This document shows positions 42,166-55,569 of a DNA stretch of 64,000 nucleotides, in pieces. The stretch is from Adiantum capillus-veneris (taxonomy: Eukaryota; Streptophyta; Polypodiopsida; Polypodiales; Pteridaceae). The number at the start of each line of letters is the position of its first letter. The first letter of the stretch is position 1. The position numbers were made by a program, and so were the translations under genes. The notes under the pieces are model-generated. The model ran no database searches. It saw only the letters and a program-made list of their open reading frames with translations, and was not told where the DNA came from. The stretch spans positions 2,412,001 to 2,476,000 of the forward strand of contig CM043963.1 in the NCBI GenBank assembly GCA_014529385.2. The letters run 5' to 3'.

Positions 42166-42714
42166 TTTTGCTTTTGCCTCCGCTTTTTAGAGACTTGGAC
42201 AAGTCTTCTTTTTAACCTTGTGGAAAATGGTGATGCTCTGGTTTGTACCTCTTCTTCTTCTCCATCTAATTTACCTATTAGCCATAAGTTTTTCTCGGGG
42301 TTTGGAGGTAGCTGATATGCTTAGCCAATAGCATGATACACTATCCTGGTGAGTACTTTTGGGGGGCCCAAGGAATATGTGTTCTGGGTTCTTTACATGT
42401 TCTAGGATAGTGTGGGTATATTGGGCATGGTTGACCTCTATAGCTCCTTATTTCTTTGATGCCTGGATGAAGGTAGATGCCACTACGTGATTAGGGCATG
42501 TATATGGAGGTGGCCTCTTTGCGGTGAAATGGAAGTGTTGGTGGTATAGCATGAGTGCCCGCTCTATACCTTTTTGTCACAGATCCGAGAAAGATGTTGA
42601 TTTTAGTAGTGAAAATGGCAGTGGTAGGTAGCTGGCGGTCTCTCATAAATTTTCTCCCTGTTAATGTTGTGCATCAGCTCGTAAGCCCTTTTGTAGTCGA
42701 CATCACACGACTTT

Positions 42715-43000
42715 GTCTAGATATTGTGTATTTAGAGGAATGCTACACAAGCAAAGGAGAAGCATGACAGGAAACTGAAGGACAAAGGCAGCAAGGAAGG
42801 AGATCTTGTGCTAAGGTATGACAATCAACTTGATAATCAATTTGATGCCAAGTTTGAAACTCGATGGCATGGGCCATACATAGTCAAGAAGTTTTTCAAT
42901 TCAAGTTACTACTAGATCATGGACTTGAATGGTAAAGAGCACTCCAAGAAGGTAAACGGGTATCGGCTAAAGCCCTATTTGAGTCACTCCTTTTAAAGGA
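42715..43000 (+). pseudogene. Ty3/Gypsy integrase C-terminal tail
   Basis: One frame reads AKEKHDRKLKDKGSKEGDLV, then LRYDNQL, KFETRWHGPYIVKKFF, a stop, and NGKEHSKKVNGYRLKPYL. The G-D-L-V-L, W-x-G-P-Y-x-V and N-G-x-R-L-K-P-Y pattern is the end of Gypsy polyproteins. The rest of pol is not in the window; upstream sequence is the minus-strand remnant. A purine run TTGGGGGAAGG at 43193-43202 follows after ~190 bp, preceded by a 12-bp-arm hairpin (43165-43190). An LTR may therefore begin near 43205. Confidence 0.75.
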
Positions 43001-43204
43001 TCTACTAAAGCACTATCAAAGAGCCACTATCTCATGGAAGTTTTGCAGCATGATGCATGTGTGTACCTCTAGCCAAACTGAAAAGGAGCGTCGCAATGAA
43101 AATCTTGTCGAGATAACAAAAATCACAGAGGACTCAAAACCACTCTCTTTGGAAAGGATGCCTTATGATGGTACATGAATGTACCATCATCTTGGGGGAA
43201 GGCT

Positions 43205-44363
43205 AATGATATCCGTTTTTGGCTATCTATATTTGCCATAGTAAGCTACCTCACCCTAGAAAAATCACCTAAATTCTATGGCTATCCTCATCTTTTTATT
43301 TTACATAGGTGTGTGTGAGTTAGGGACTTTTCCCATGTCTCCTTAAAAACCCTCCGCTAGCTAGTCACTTGGCTAGTTAAGCCAAAAAAATAAACAAAAA
43401 TAAAAATAAAAAATATAATATGGCCCACCCTTTTAAATATTTCCTCTTGCCTTGGGCCTAGCTATATTGTGCCTTGGACCTAGCTATATTGTGAATTTGA
43501 TTACTCCACTATAATTTAGAAGTTATATACATACTATATTTAGGTATGCATTTTTACCGATCCTAAGTAAGCCAATTTGCACTTCTTATTGGATATCCTC
43601 ACTTAAGCCTCCAATAAGCTTGGTGTGACTCCTCTCCGAAAACCACATCTATACCTTTCACTTTCACAAGCATTTTTCACTAGTAGATAAATTCTCTTAA
43701 CATATGTTTTTTCCTCCAATAAAAAGCACAATTCCCAATCACCTATCAATAATTGAAGAAATATTCTTAATTTTCTATATTTTTAATATTTTTCTCTATT
43801 TTATTTTCTTATTTGTGATGCCATGAGCTCATCATCTTAGATTCCATGACAAGTCAATGGAGTAGGTTGTTTTTCTCTTCTTGTATAGATATTTTATTTC
43901 ATAAATAATCCTCATCCATGCATGCAAAAAGAGAATCTTCAATGGCCTATGTCATGCTATGAGGCATGGAGAGACACACTTTTGGAATGACATGACAATT
44001 CAACAAAAGGGTGACCACTGGAGGACTTTTGCAATGAGGAAAAATAGATTTGTTAGTGGAATTTTTGGCATTCACCTCCACTCCAAATTTGAAGAAGTGA
44101 TCAAAAGACCAATTGTAGCCCACAAACTGAATAATCTCCCCAATTTTTTTCATAATTTGTGGATCCACCACCGTTGAGATATGATTTTTTATGTGGACCC
44201 CAATCTGCCCATTTTTTTCACAAGTCAACTCGAGTCTTCTCTGACCTCCTTTCACACTTCTACACACACATACACTCATCCCTCTCCATGTCTCACTCAA
44301 ACTTGCACCTTCCATGGCCTCTCTCACCCTCTTCACCCTAATTAACACCCTAGTAATTTTAGA
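43205..44363. other. Probable LTR and flank, no gene seen
   Basis: AT-rich sequence following the Gypsy tail. The start near 43205 would be expected to be an LTR, but no second copy is in the window to confirm it. The open frame on the minus strand at 43947-44402 has no recognisable domain. Confidence 0.35.
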
Positions 44364-45475
44364 GGGTATGCTGGTTAACACAATACGTATGCTGTTTAAC
44401 ACCCTTTATGCTAGTTAGCATACCTAGTATGCTCATTAGCATATTGAGTATAATGTTTAACAAAATATTTATGCTAATTAACACCCTTTATGCTAGCTAG
44501 CATACCTAGTATGCTAATTAACATGCTAAGTATGCTATTTATACAAGGTTTGTGCTAGTTAGCACTCCTAGTATGTTGGGTTTGTTGCTTAGCATAATGA
44601 GTACGCTAGCTAGCATACCTAATAATCTACCTAGCATATGGAGTATGCTAGATAACACAATATGAATGCTAATTAGCACAATTTATGCTAGTTAACATAC
44701 CTAGTATGCACACAGCATGATGCATCTGTTGTTTAACACACGATGTTTATGCTAGTTCACGTTCCTAGTATGCAAACTAGCATGATGAATATGTTGTTTG
44801 GCATAGGAGTATGCTAGCTACCTTTCCTAGTATGCTAACTAGCATAATGGGTATGTTGGTTAGCAAATTCTATGCTTGTTATTTTACCTAATATGCTAAT
44901 TATCATATTGGGTATGATCAATTGCATAACTAGTATGCTAATCAACACACCTATTATTCTTATTAGCATTCAGAGTATGCTGGTCAGAACCTAGTCCATG
45001 TTGGTCAACATACTTTCTATTCTTCTTATCACACATTTTATGTAGTTTATACCTCATATGCTAAACAACAAACTGATTATGCTTGTTGGCACAACTAGTA
45101 TGCTAGTTAGCATCTTGGGTGGTATGTTGGTCATAACATTGTCCATGCTAGTTAGCATACATGTTATGCTGGTTAGCATACCTAAGGAGCTAGTTAGCAT
45201 ACCTTGTATGCTAGTTAGCACACATGCTATGTTATTCACATATGCTTGTTGACACACTGAGTATACTAGTTTTCATACATGTATGCTAGTTAGCACACAT
45301 GCTATGTTATTTACATATGCTTGTTGACACACTGAGTATACTAGTTTGCATACCTAAGGAGCTAGTTAGCATACCTTGTATGCTAGTTAGCACACATGCT
45401 ATGTTATTTACATATGCTTGTTGACACACTGAGTATACTAGTATGCTAATGAAAACACTATATATGGTAGTCAAC
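44364..45475. repeat. Minisatellite with 21-bp palindromic units
   Basis: Degenerate tandem copies of a unit close to ATGCTAGTTAGCATACCTAG plus T, about 50 in all. The core ATGCTAGTTAGCAT is nearly its own reverse complement. From 45200 a higher-order period appears: the block with 'GTTATTTACATATGCTTGTT' and 'GACACACTGAGTATACTAG' recurs three times. Confidence 0.85.
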
Positions 45476-45599
45476 AAACCCTATACATGCATGTTAGGAT
45501 GTTGAATGTGCTATTTCACACTCTAATTTGTTTTCATGAACATGCCGGATGTCCTAGATAACAATCAATATATTGCTATTTGAAGTCATATATCCTACT

Positions 45600-47471
45600 A
45601 AACATACTGATCAAGTATGGATATTGCAGGTTGAGCTCTTTCACAGATTCAAAGAAAAACATCCAAATTGCAAGATTGGCATGATAATTTTTGAGATGTT
45701 GAATCCATTCTTTTGCAGGCAGATAAAGGATAGATATACATGTTGTTGCGAATACCATGTGCACATGTCCTTTTTAAAGGATTCATTAAACCACATTGGT
45801 TCTTCTGCCTTTTTGGGATACATGATGTGGGTTACAACTATCCATGCAGTATTTGTGCCATGGGCGAGAACATTAGCAGGGTTGTTTTCCTTCCCAACAT
45901 CACACGTTCAAAGGTGTCACACAATTATGGGAGTCGGTTCTCTATCCAAATTAAAAGATGTAGTTTTATAAAAGAGAATACATGATGGGAGACTGTAAGA
46001 TATGTGGAGTCAAGAGGTTAGAATTATATTTCTTGGAGACCGCAAAGCCATGTAAGAGTATTACTATGAAAGTATTTGCATATGTAGAAACAAAAGACAA
46101 GCATGGAAATAATAATAAAAATAAACGATCTTTTGCATAAAGAAATGCAATGTTGGGAGTTTCTAAAACTCTTGAAGACCAAGTTGAATCTCTTCATCAT
46201 TCATAACTATGTAGCTCCATGGCAAGGGCAACAATTCAAGGATTGTCTACTTTGGTTTCCAAATGATGTTGTTGTCTCAGTTGTTGATTTTGCCAAGAAT
46301 TATGCCTTCAAGGAGCAAAATGAGATTCATTAAATGCATTGGCACTCTAGTTAGGTCACCATTTTTGTACACATAACATACTACCGCAAGGTAGGGGAGG
46401 TAATCAAAACAATTCACTTCTTCATACAAGATGACAAGGTGCATGACACATTGTTTGTGCAACATTGCTTCATGCTACACCATGAGTAGGGGTACAACAA
46501 GAGGGTGTCACTCCTATGCAACATTGGGTGTGGTTCGATGGTGACAAGGTGCATGACACATTCTTTGTGCAACATTGCTTCATGCTACACCATGACTGGT
46601 TACAACAAGAGGGTGTCACTCCTACGCAATATTGGGTGTGGTTAGATGGTGCAGCCTTGCAATTCAAGGGAGCCGGGCCTTTCCATTTTGTTGCAAGATA
46701 TGGTGGACTCACTGATATTGGGATGAGCTGGTTCTTCTTTGGATCAAGGCTTGGAAAGGGTGAGGATGATGTTGCAGGAGCAGTTGTGAAAAGAACCTTG
46801 ACCCATGAGTACCTAAAATCACATGGAGCTTTTTTGCAGTGTGCAGTAGACATGGTTGCTTATTGCCAAGCCAACCTATCACAGGGAGCACCTCATCATA
46901 TCCTCATATCCTTAAAAACAAAGGGAATGTGCTCCTGTTTTCTGGCAAAGTAAAGAGGGGGATGTGAATAGGGAAGTCAAGTGAATTGTGCCACTATGAA
47001 AAAATCTCGCTCTTTGTATGCTTTTCATGGTCACAACCCACATGATCCAACTACCCTTGCAATAAGAAACTCGGCATGCTTATGTGATGCATGCATGCAC
47101 AAAAGGTGGAATCGCTGCTCAATAAAGCTAACATGCAGGCTTGGGATTATCATTTGTTTTTTGCTATTACCTAATGAGGTTTTGGCATATTCTAAGAAAA
47201 CAGATGAAGCTCTGACAAAGGAAGTTTTTGGCTATGATGGCTTCACGTACAAAGGTCATCATGATCTGTTAAGTAGCGCTGTATGTGTTGGAAACACTTT
47301 TGTTGTAACTCCAGATGATTCAGTCAATGACGCATTATGTGGATTTCTACCTTGGCAAGTGTGTTGCAGCTAAGAAGAAGGTGGAGAAGGGGTACATCAA
47401 TGAATGGAGTAATGTAATTGACATAGGTTCATATGTTGTGCAAGGAATGTATTACAAGCAATGCTATGGTT
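45600..47471 (+). pseudogene. Transposase-like GKGE/GAVVKR family protein, decayed
   Basis: Successive frames give FRQIKDRYTCCCEYHVHM-like Cys/His sequence near 45720, CLLWFPNDVVVSVVDFAKNY near 46260, DKVHDTFFVQHCFMLHH near 46545, LDGAALQFKGAGPFHFVARY near 46650, FFGSRLGKGEDDVAGAVVKR near 46735, and CVAAKKKVEKGY near 47365. Similar order (Cys-rich yH motif, DGA-QFK, HGKGE-D-GGxxKR) occurs in a multi-copy family I remember from ferns and from animal transposon-like proteins; a DDE-type nuclease is plausible but not shown. A 110-bp tandem duplication (46432-46651) repeats the DKVHDT block. At least ten frame breaks. Confidence 0.6.
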
Positions 47472-47486
47472 AGGTTTTTGGTTTCT

Positions 47487-49660
47487 TAGTCCATTGTCAT
47501 GAGTACTCTCATTATGGAAGTAATAAAAAAGTGCTAAAAAAATGAACAAATGAAACAAGAAAGGTGTCCAAATGAGTAGCACAAATTCTACTAGATACAT
47601 GAAAATGAAATTTCTATGTTATGTTGTGTCCATGTGAGGCCTAATACCTTATTGGCATTTGGTAGGCGAGGGGAATCACCACCTTGGCTCGCTTGGTCAA
47701 GGCCCTAAACCGATGCCCTAGGTTGATAATGGTTAGCCGTCACCTTGGTAGGCTAGTAGACTCTTGGAACACCTCCTTGAGGGTTCAAGGATCCAAGAGT
47801 CGGAGCTTGACTTGCCTTAGGATGGTAGCCTTGTGCTTTAATTTTTACAATCAAAACTTAAAAAACAATATTCCATGAGATTAAAAAAAGCTAAGTGACA
47901 TTGTACTAATAGATTAGGAGCTTCCTTGTGGCCATAGACATGATAAACTTGGATACTTTATTAAGATTGATTATATGGTTTCTAGGTTAGTAGATTTATG
48001 AACTTGCATTAGCATAGAGTCATAATTGATTGCTTGTGCTACATGCATAAGTCTGAAAATTTTAGTGGTTTAATCTTCATAATAGTTTAGGTGTTTTTTT
48101 GCTTTATATTGTTTAGTTTTTTACTATGATTGCCCATCTTTCAGAAGCAAAAATTAAATTTGCCTAATCTTTCATTGTACTTCATGTTTTATTCATCATT
48201 TGTTGGACTTTGATACTCATGACTTGTCTTATGTTTTGCAGCTCAATGTTCCTCCATGGACGTGCTTTCTACCATGTCACCGTGCTTTGCTTCAACGGCA
48301 CATGAGGACGTGCATCAAATTAGGAGGAGAGGAATGTTAGCAACGGCTAACACATGCGACACCCATTATACAAGCTAGAGATGTGTTATGGGTGTGCACA
48401 ATATTTCCTATTCACATTATATAAAGTCTTGGGATCATTTAGGAGTTCCAAATTGTATAAGGTAGAGGGATCAACTTAATAACATAGTAGAAAGGCTTGG
48501 AATGCATGCCTTTATAAGAAGCCATTTTATGCAAAGAGGCTTCATTCTTGAGTAGTCATGCTTGAGAGATCACTCTATGGATTGCCTAGCCTTGAGCTTA
48601 ATGCCCATGCTTAGAAGGCTAATGCTAATCCTTTGTAATTAGAGAATCTCTTTTTGATTACTTTAATCTCTATTTTGCTCATTATTCTTGTCTTCTCTAC
48701 ATTTCATTTTGTCATGAAGTAGTTTTACACTCTCATTATTCTAGATTTGAGAGAGGTAATGACTTCTTGCTTTGATCTTAACTGGTGGTCTCTATGTCTC
48801 CCTACTTGTTTGGTATGATTAATTGGTCCATAGATCTATGAGCTACGATCGGTTTTTTCTTCGTTCTTTCTCAACAAGTTTCTGTTAACCTAGGTTTTTT
48901 GGAACTACCCCAACTCCAAAAACAAGTTCAAACATGCTCGTTAGTAAGTTAGGAACATACCCCTCATGTCTCGTGCAAGACTGTGTAGCATAAAGGTTGG
49001 TAAGAGTGGGCAAACGAGTGCAGAAAACCAGCTCTGGGAGCTCTCTCTAAGAAGGTCAAAGTAGAAATAAGACTAGTTTTGGCATACCTAGGCTATACAT
49101 ATTGGGCTTCTCGACTCCTTTTCTCTCAAACTTCTTGGTTAGTACTACTACACTGTGTAATGCACTTTCCTTTTCAAAATTTTCTCATTTGGATTCCGAC
49201 TGATCCTTTTCCGAGAATTTCACCAAATCAGGCATTACGGATCCAATTCAAACTTTTTGTCATTATTGTCAAAATTGAACAAGATTTGACATACTCGTTT
49301 GTCTTATCTTCTTGTGATCTCTCAGAATTCTTGGTTGTACTACTACACTGTGTAATGCACTTTTCTTTTCAAAATTTTCTCATTTGGACTCCGACTGATC
49401 CTTTTCCAATAATTTCACCAAATCAGGCATTACGGATCCAATTCAGACTTTTTGTCATTATTGTCAAAATTGAACAAGATTTGACATGCTTTTGTCTTCT
49501 CTTCTTGATTATCAGGGTATCTTTAGTTTCTCCATTTGAGCCTATTTACTATTTATTTTTTATTTTTAAAAATTAAAAAGTTAAAAGAATAATACTAGAG
49601 CAATCCAAAAAAAGGAAAACCAACACACATAAACACTAGACTTGGCCATATTTTTGTGAA
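47487..49660 (+). repeat. Dispersed 2.1 kb LTR-bearing repeat, copy 1
   Basis: Matches 62017-64000 in the same orientation at high identity. A purine tract (48322-48334) and an LTR start TGTTAGC at 48335 mark a retroelement 3' end. TATA-like TTATATAAAG lies near 48417. A 196-bp block is duplicated in tandem here (from 49132 and 49328) but single in the other copy. Confidence 0.88.
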
Positions 49661-50181
49661 TTTGTCCAGTTTGATCACTCTTACGGCCAACAAACATGCA
49701 AAAAGAGTGAAAATTGCAATACTTTTGTCTTCTTTGATGATATTTACACTATTTACACACACCTAGGGGTTATCATATTATGTTATCCCCGATCTCTTAA
49801 CTTATAACGGCATCTTCCTTGAATTGCAAAAACTCACACATTAACATACAAAAACTTTAAAACATTGTCATTTTCATGGTCTATTTCATCTATGTGGGTC
49901 CGTATTTAGAATGCCTCTCCTTGTGTAAGTCCTCTCAAAGGATAGGGTGATGCTAGGTAGTGAAATGCATGGGTATTCAAGTTGTTTCTATGTATAGCCG
50001 AGATTAGCTCTACCATGCAAGTGATGTCAATGCAGTGCATGGGTAGTCAAGTAATGTCTATGGATAGCCGAGATTGGCTCTACCACGTGAGTGATGTCAA
50101 TGCATTTCAAAACACTATGCGGTGGAAGAGGAGAGTCTTGAGTGAGCGGAGAGCTCAAGGGTTGTTGATGATAAAGCATCA
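49661..50181. other. Unrecognised sequence with a 70-bp tandem pair
   Basis: Two ~70-bp direct repeats (about 49965-50030 and 50036-50102) share GATGTCAATGCA and AGCCGAGATTGGCTCTACCA. Nothing else recognised. Confidence 0.6.
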
Positions 50182-50642
50182 TGTTAGCAGCGGCTAACAC
50201 ATGCTACACGGATGAAGCTAGGGATGTGCTATGGGTGTGCACAATATTTCCTATTGACATTGTATAAGGTCTTGGCCTTATTTAGGAGTTCCAAATTGTA
50301 TAAGGTTAAGGGCTCAACTTAGTCCCATAGTAGAAAGGATTGGAGTGTGTGCCTTGATAAGAATCTCTTTTATGCACAGAGGCTTCATTCTTGAGTAGTC
50401 ATTCTTGAGAGCTCACTCTTGAGTGTTCACTCTATGGATGGTCTAGCCTTGAGCTTAATGTATATGCTTAGAAGGCTAGTGCTAATGCTTTTTAATTAGA
50501 GAAACCCTTCTTGATTAATATAATCTCTATTTTGCTCATTAGTCTTGTCTTCTCTACATCTCATTTTGTCATGAAGTAGTTTTACACTCTCATTATTCTA
50601 GATTTGAGAAATGTAATAACTTCTTGTTTTGATCTTAACTCA
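50182..50642 (+). repeat. LTR fragment of the TGTTAGC family
   Basis: Starts TGTTAGCAGCGGCTAACACA and matches 48335-48782. There is no purine tract before it, so it is not a 3' LTR of the same layout; it is a solo or 5' LTR broken at 50642. No primer site follows. Confidence 0.8.
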
Positions 50643-52454
<1,812 letters not shown>

Positions 52455-53160
52455 TCAAGCCACAGTTCCCTTTAGAGTTCCTTCTTTTTTCTTGGCTTCT
52501 TCAACAATAGACAGCTTAATACCCTTGCCTCTTGGTAGTGTCACCCAAGGCTTTATTCCTTTACCAATAGTAAACACATTGCCAAGCTGGGTGGCAAACT
52601 CTTGATTGGTAGTATCTTGTGCGTGCAAAATTTCAAAACTTCCCTTATGCTTTTCACGGTGCTTGATAATCCCAATCCTGCCTCTGTTGTGACCACAGTA
52701 ACCATAACAATGTTGCCAATGTCAAACTTGATGAGCTCTACAACCTTTCCAGTCTCAATTTCAATTTTAATGGTGTCATTGGCCTTGATAAGGGGACCTA
52801 GATAGCCAATGGTGCACCTATCAAATGTAGTGATGTAGGGAATCCCCTTCTCACCAAAGCAAGCAACTCAGACCTTGCATAGCTTGCACTTAGACTCTTC
52901 AAGACTGATGGAGTGCAAAGTGAATCTTCCCTTGCTATCCTAAAGCAACCGAAAGTTCCCTCCGATTTTTGCAATGGACACAACATCCATAAACCCAGCA
53001 CGGTAACACTTGTTCGTCCTTACTTTCCCATCCATAGAGATGAGTCGCTGCATCACAATGGCAACCACTTCACGATAGGTCAAGGCATACTTAGCCGATT
53101 CCTCAACAAGACAACCATCAGCAGACATTCCCTGGTCTTATGTGCTTGCTGCATGGGACG
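52455..53160 (-). pseudogene. RPS4: Processed pseudogene of 40S ribosomal protein S4 (eS4)
   Basis: Reading leftward: [178 protein letters not shown]. These follow eukaryotic S4e from about residue 30 to the C terminus, through the S4-like and KOW regions. Single-base losses shift the frame near 53100 (before KYAL) and near 52690. Stops replace Tyr (near 52938) and Arg (near 52878). No intron interrupts 700 bp, so it came from spliced mRNA. The N terminus and any poly(A) tail are missing or decayed. Confidence 0.9.
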
Positions 53161-53735
53161 TGGTGAGCCGACAATTGCTATCATGGCTCAAAGGTGATGA
53201 TCAACAGAGAGGCGACATATCCATAGCTCAACTAGAGTTGGCATCATGTCCAAGAGGTAGAGTTGGCCAAGGAGTGCATGTAGTAGCACTATTGTGCTTG
53301 GAAAACGAGAAGCAATGGCAAAGACTGAGAGTCAGCCACTGTAAGGAATATCCGGTTGATTCGACTCCCTCTCTAAGGTGAATACTATCAAGATGCGCCT
53401 GAGTGATATAAATTGAAGCTCCACTTGCGGGGATGCACCCCTAATGGGGTTTTCAAGATGAGACTAGAAGGGGGCAAGGATCATGAGGGACTCGGGAGAA
53501 TGGCAAGGCTGGCACCTTCCCAGGGTTCTGAAGAAAGAAGACTAGGACTAGGTTCGAAGGACGGTTGTCCGAAAGGCAAGGCTGGCAAGGACGGTTGTCC
53601 GACTCCGAAAGGACATACCAAACGGGAAGAGCTCTATGAAGTCGTCCAGAGGAGCAGAGTAGCGCATCCGCAAGGTGTTTTGGAAGCTAAGAGAAAAGGC
53701 TGTCGCTAACTCTCTGGCCACTTGAAAAACACTCT

Positions 53736-53851
<116 letters not shown>

Positions 53852-53918
53852 GGCGCTAATGGCTAGAGAGAGGCAAAGAAGCCTGAGGGATTTTGAACAC
53901 CTTCGAAGAGCATGAATG

Positions 53919-53980
53919 AAAAAAAAACTATCTGTAGTTGTCCGCACCGGCACGGATGGCTAGAGACATATATTTTTTTT
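53919..53980. repeat. Short hairpin element, copy 1
   Basis: A-run, CTATCTGTAG, centre TCCGCACCGGCACGGA, CTAGAGACA, T-run. Same design and orientation as 54577-54636. Its centre differs from a perfect palindrome by two G-to-A type changes at CpG. Confidence 0.8.
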
Positions 53981-54177
53981 CAACCCTGCAGCAACGTGCA
54001 TACCCTCGATCTCTACCCGAACCTAAAGTAGTGATAAGACTTGTCACCTATTGGTCCTATCAAGCTTCTCTCTGTGCGAGGGTGGCTGAATCGAGGGCTA
54101 GCAGCGTGTAGAGTCGACACAGCGTCTTCGGGTAGAACTGATATCATATAGGCTAGAGTCCTCTAGCTCCTACTATG

Positions 54178-54247
54178 CCCCCCCCCCCCCCCCCCCCCCG
54201 GCCCCCACCCTCACACACGGAAGTCGGAACACGAGGGTCCTGCCGCT

Positions 54248-54319
<72 letters not shown>

Positions 54320-54370
54320 GTGCGTTAGTATGAGAGAGAGAGAGGGGGGGGGGGGGGGGGGGGGGGGGGG
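54178..54370. repeat. C22 - (CT)33 - (GA)6 - G27 low-complexity block
   Basis: Runs at 54178-54199 (C), 54249-54315 (CT), about 54332-54343 (GA) and 54344-54370 (G). The outer runs are complementary and could pair; the G run could form a quadruplex. Lengths may be affected by sequencing error. Confidence 0.9.
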
Positions 54371-54576
54371 AGAACAAGAAGAAGGTGATAGAGAAGAAGC
54401 AATTGTAACAGTGATGCTGGGAGTACCCTTCTGGCGCAGCATCTTGGACTGCAAGAGAGGCCGCAGCACACAACTCCGCCTGTGACCGTCACCATGCCAA
54501 TGCATGGCCATGCCATCGATTGATGCGATTGTCCATGAGGCTGGCCTGCGTGGGCTTCATCATCACTTTTATAGTG

Positions 54577-54636
54577 AAAAAAAACTGTTTGTAGGATATC
54601 CGCGCCGGCGCGGATGTCTAGAGACAGATTTTTTTT
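54577..54636. repeat. Short hairpin element, copy 2, perfect GC palindrome
   Basis: A8, CTGTTTGTAGG, then ATCCGCGCCGGCGCGGAT at 54598-54615, an exact 18-bp palindrome, then GTCTAGAGACAG and T8. The arms pair imperfectly over about 28 bp each. Size and ends suggest a tiny foldback or MITE-like unit. Confidence 0.85.
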
Positions 54637-55569
54637 AGGTGAGCCTAAGGCTCTTTTTGCGATTCTTGAACGCAAAAGCCACCACGTGGCATTAGATATA
54701 ATTTTTTTTTTAAAACATCACTGCCATGAAAAGCTCTAAAAAATACCCTGCAGGAAAAGCTCAGAAGCAGATTCAACAACCCTGTGCTATAGGCGAGTAA
54801 CAAACTATGGAGCTTGTCTTTCTATGCACCAGAGTGAATGTGCATGCATCCACACAAAATCCAGTTCCACAAAGATCCTACTCTATCTAGTAGATTTTGC
54901 AGCACCAGGTGCACGTTCTGAGAGGAGTGTAAGTTATCCTCTCGTGGCTTCATCTTTCTCTCCTCGGCCATCCTTCAATCATAGCAGCTTTCTGTGCAAC
55001 AAGACGCAGTGGCTAGCTGAACAATATGTCCAGCTTCAACTACCTTACTCGGATCGTTTCTGCAAGCACAACTAGTTGTAGTTATGGATAGCATTATGCA
55101 GCTCCAAGTATATATTCTGATGCAAAAGGTTCCCATGCCTAATTCTCAAGATTCACACCGATTCTTTTCCGCGCAGTTTGCATGTGCAGTAGTAAGCCGG
55201 GCAAAACCGGAAAGGAGTACCAAAGACCTTTCAAACCTTGGTTATATTTCGTAGATCATCAAGCTGGAGGGTACTTCAGATGCTTGTCGACGTGATGAGC
55301 ATTCTCAAAGATTAGATATTTCGTGCAATCCACCAATGGTAGAGGTCTGTTCTAGTGCTACTGAAACAAAAGATAATCACATTTCAATCGATGATCAATT
55401 GGCCTAATCTGGAGTCGAACCACCAAAACTCATTGCCTTCGTAGGCTCATTCAACACATTTTCTGTTGATGCTATCAGGGCGTTGACGATGCCATCAGGG
55501 TGTTGGCTGTCCATATTAACCCAAACGACTTTTGACCTAATCGGTAAGACAAAATATCAATGTAACAAG

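Noticed and set aside
45054-45257. Leu/Ser/Thr-repeat small proteins on both strands
   Set aside because: They are the 21-bp minisatellite read as seven-codon units.
44364-45475. CRISPR array
   Set aside because: Units are contiguous and degenerate with no unique spacers, and the context is a plant genome.
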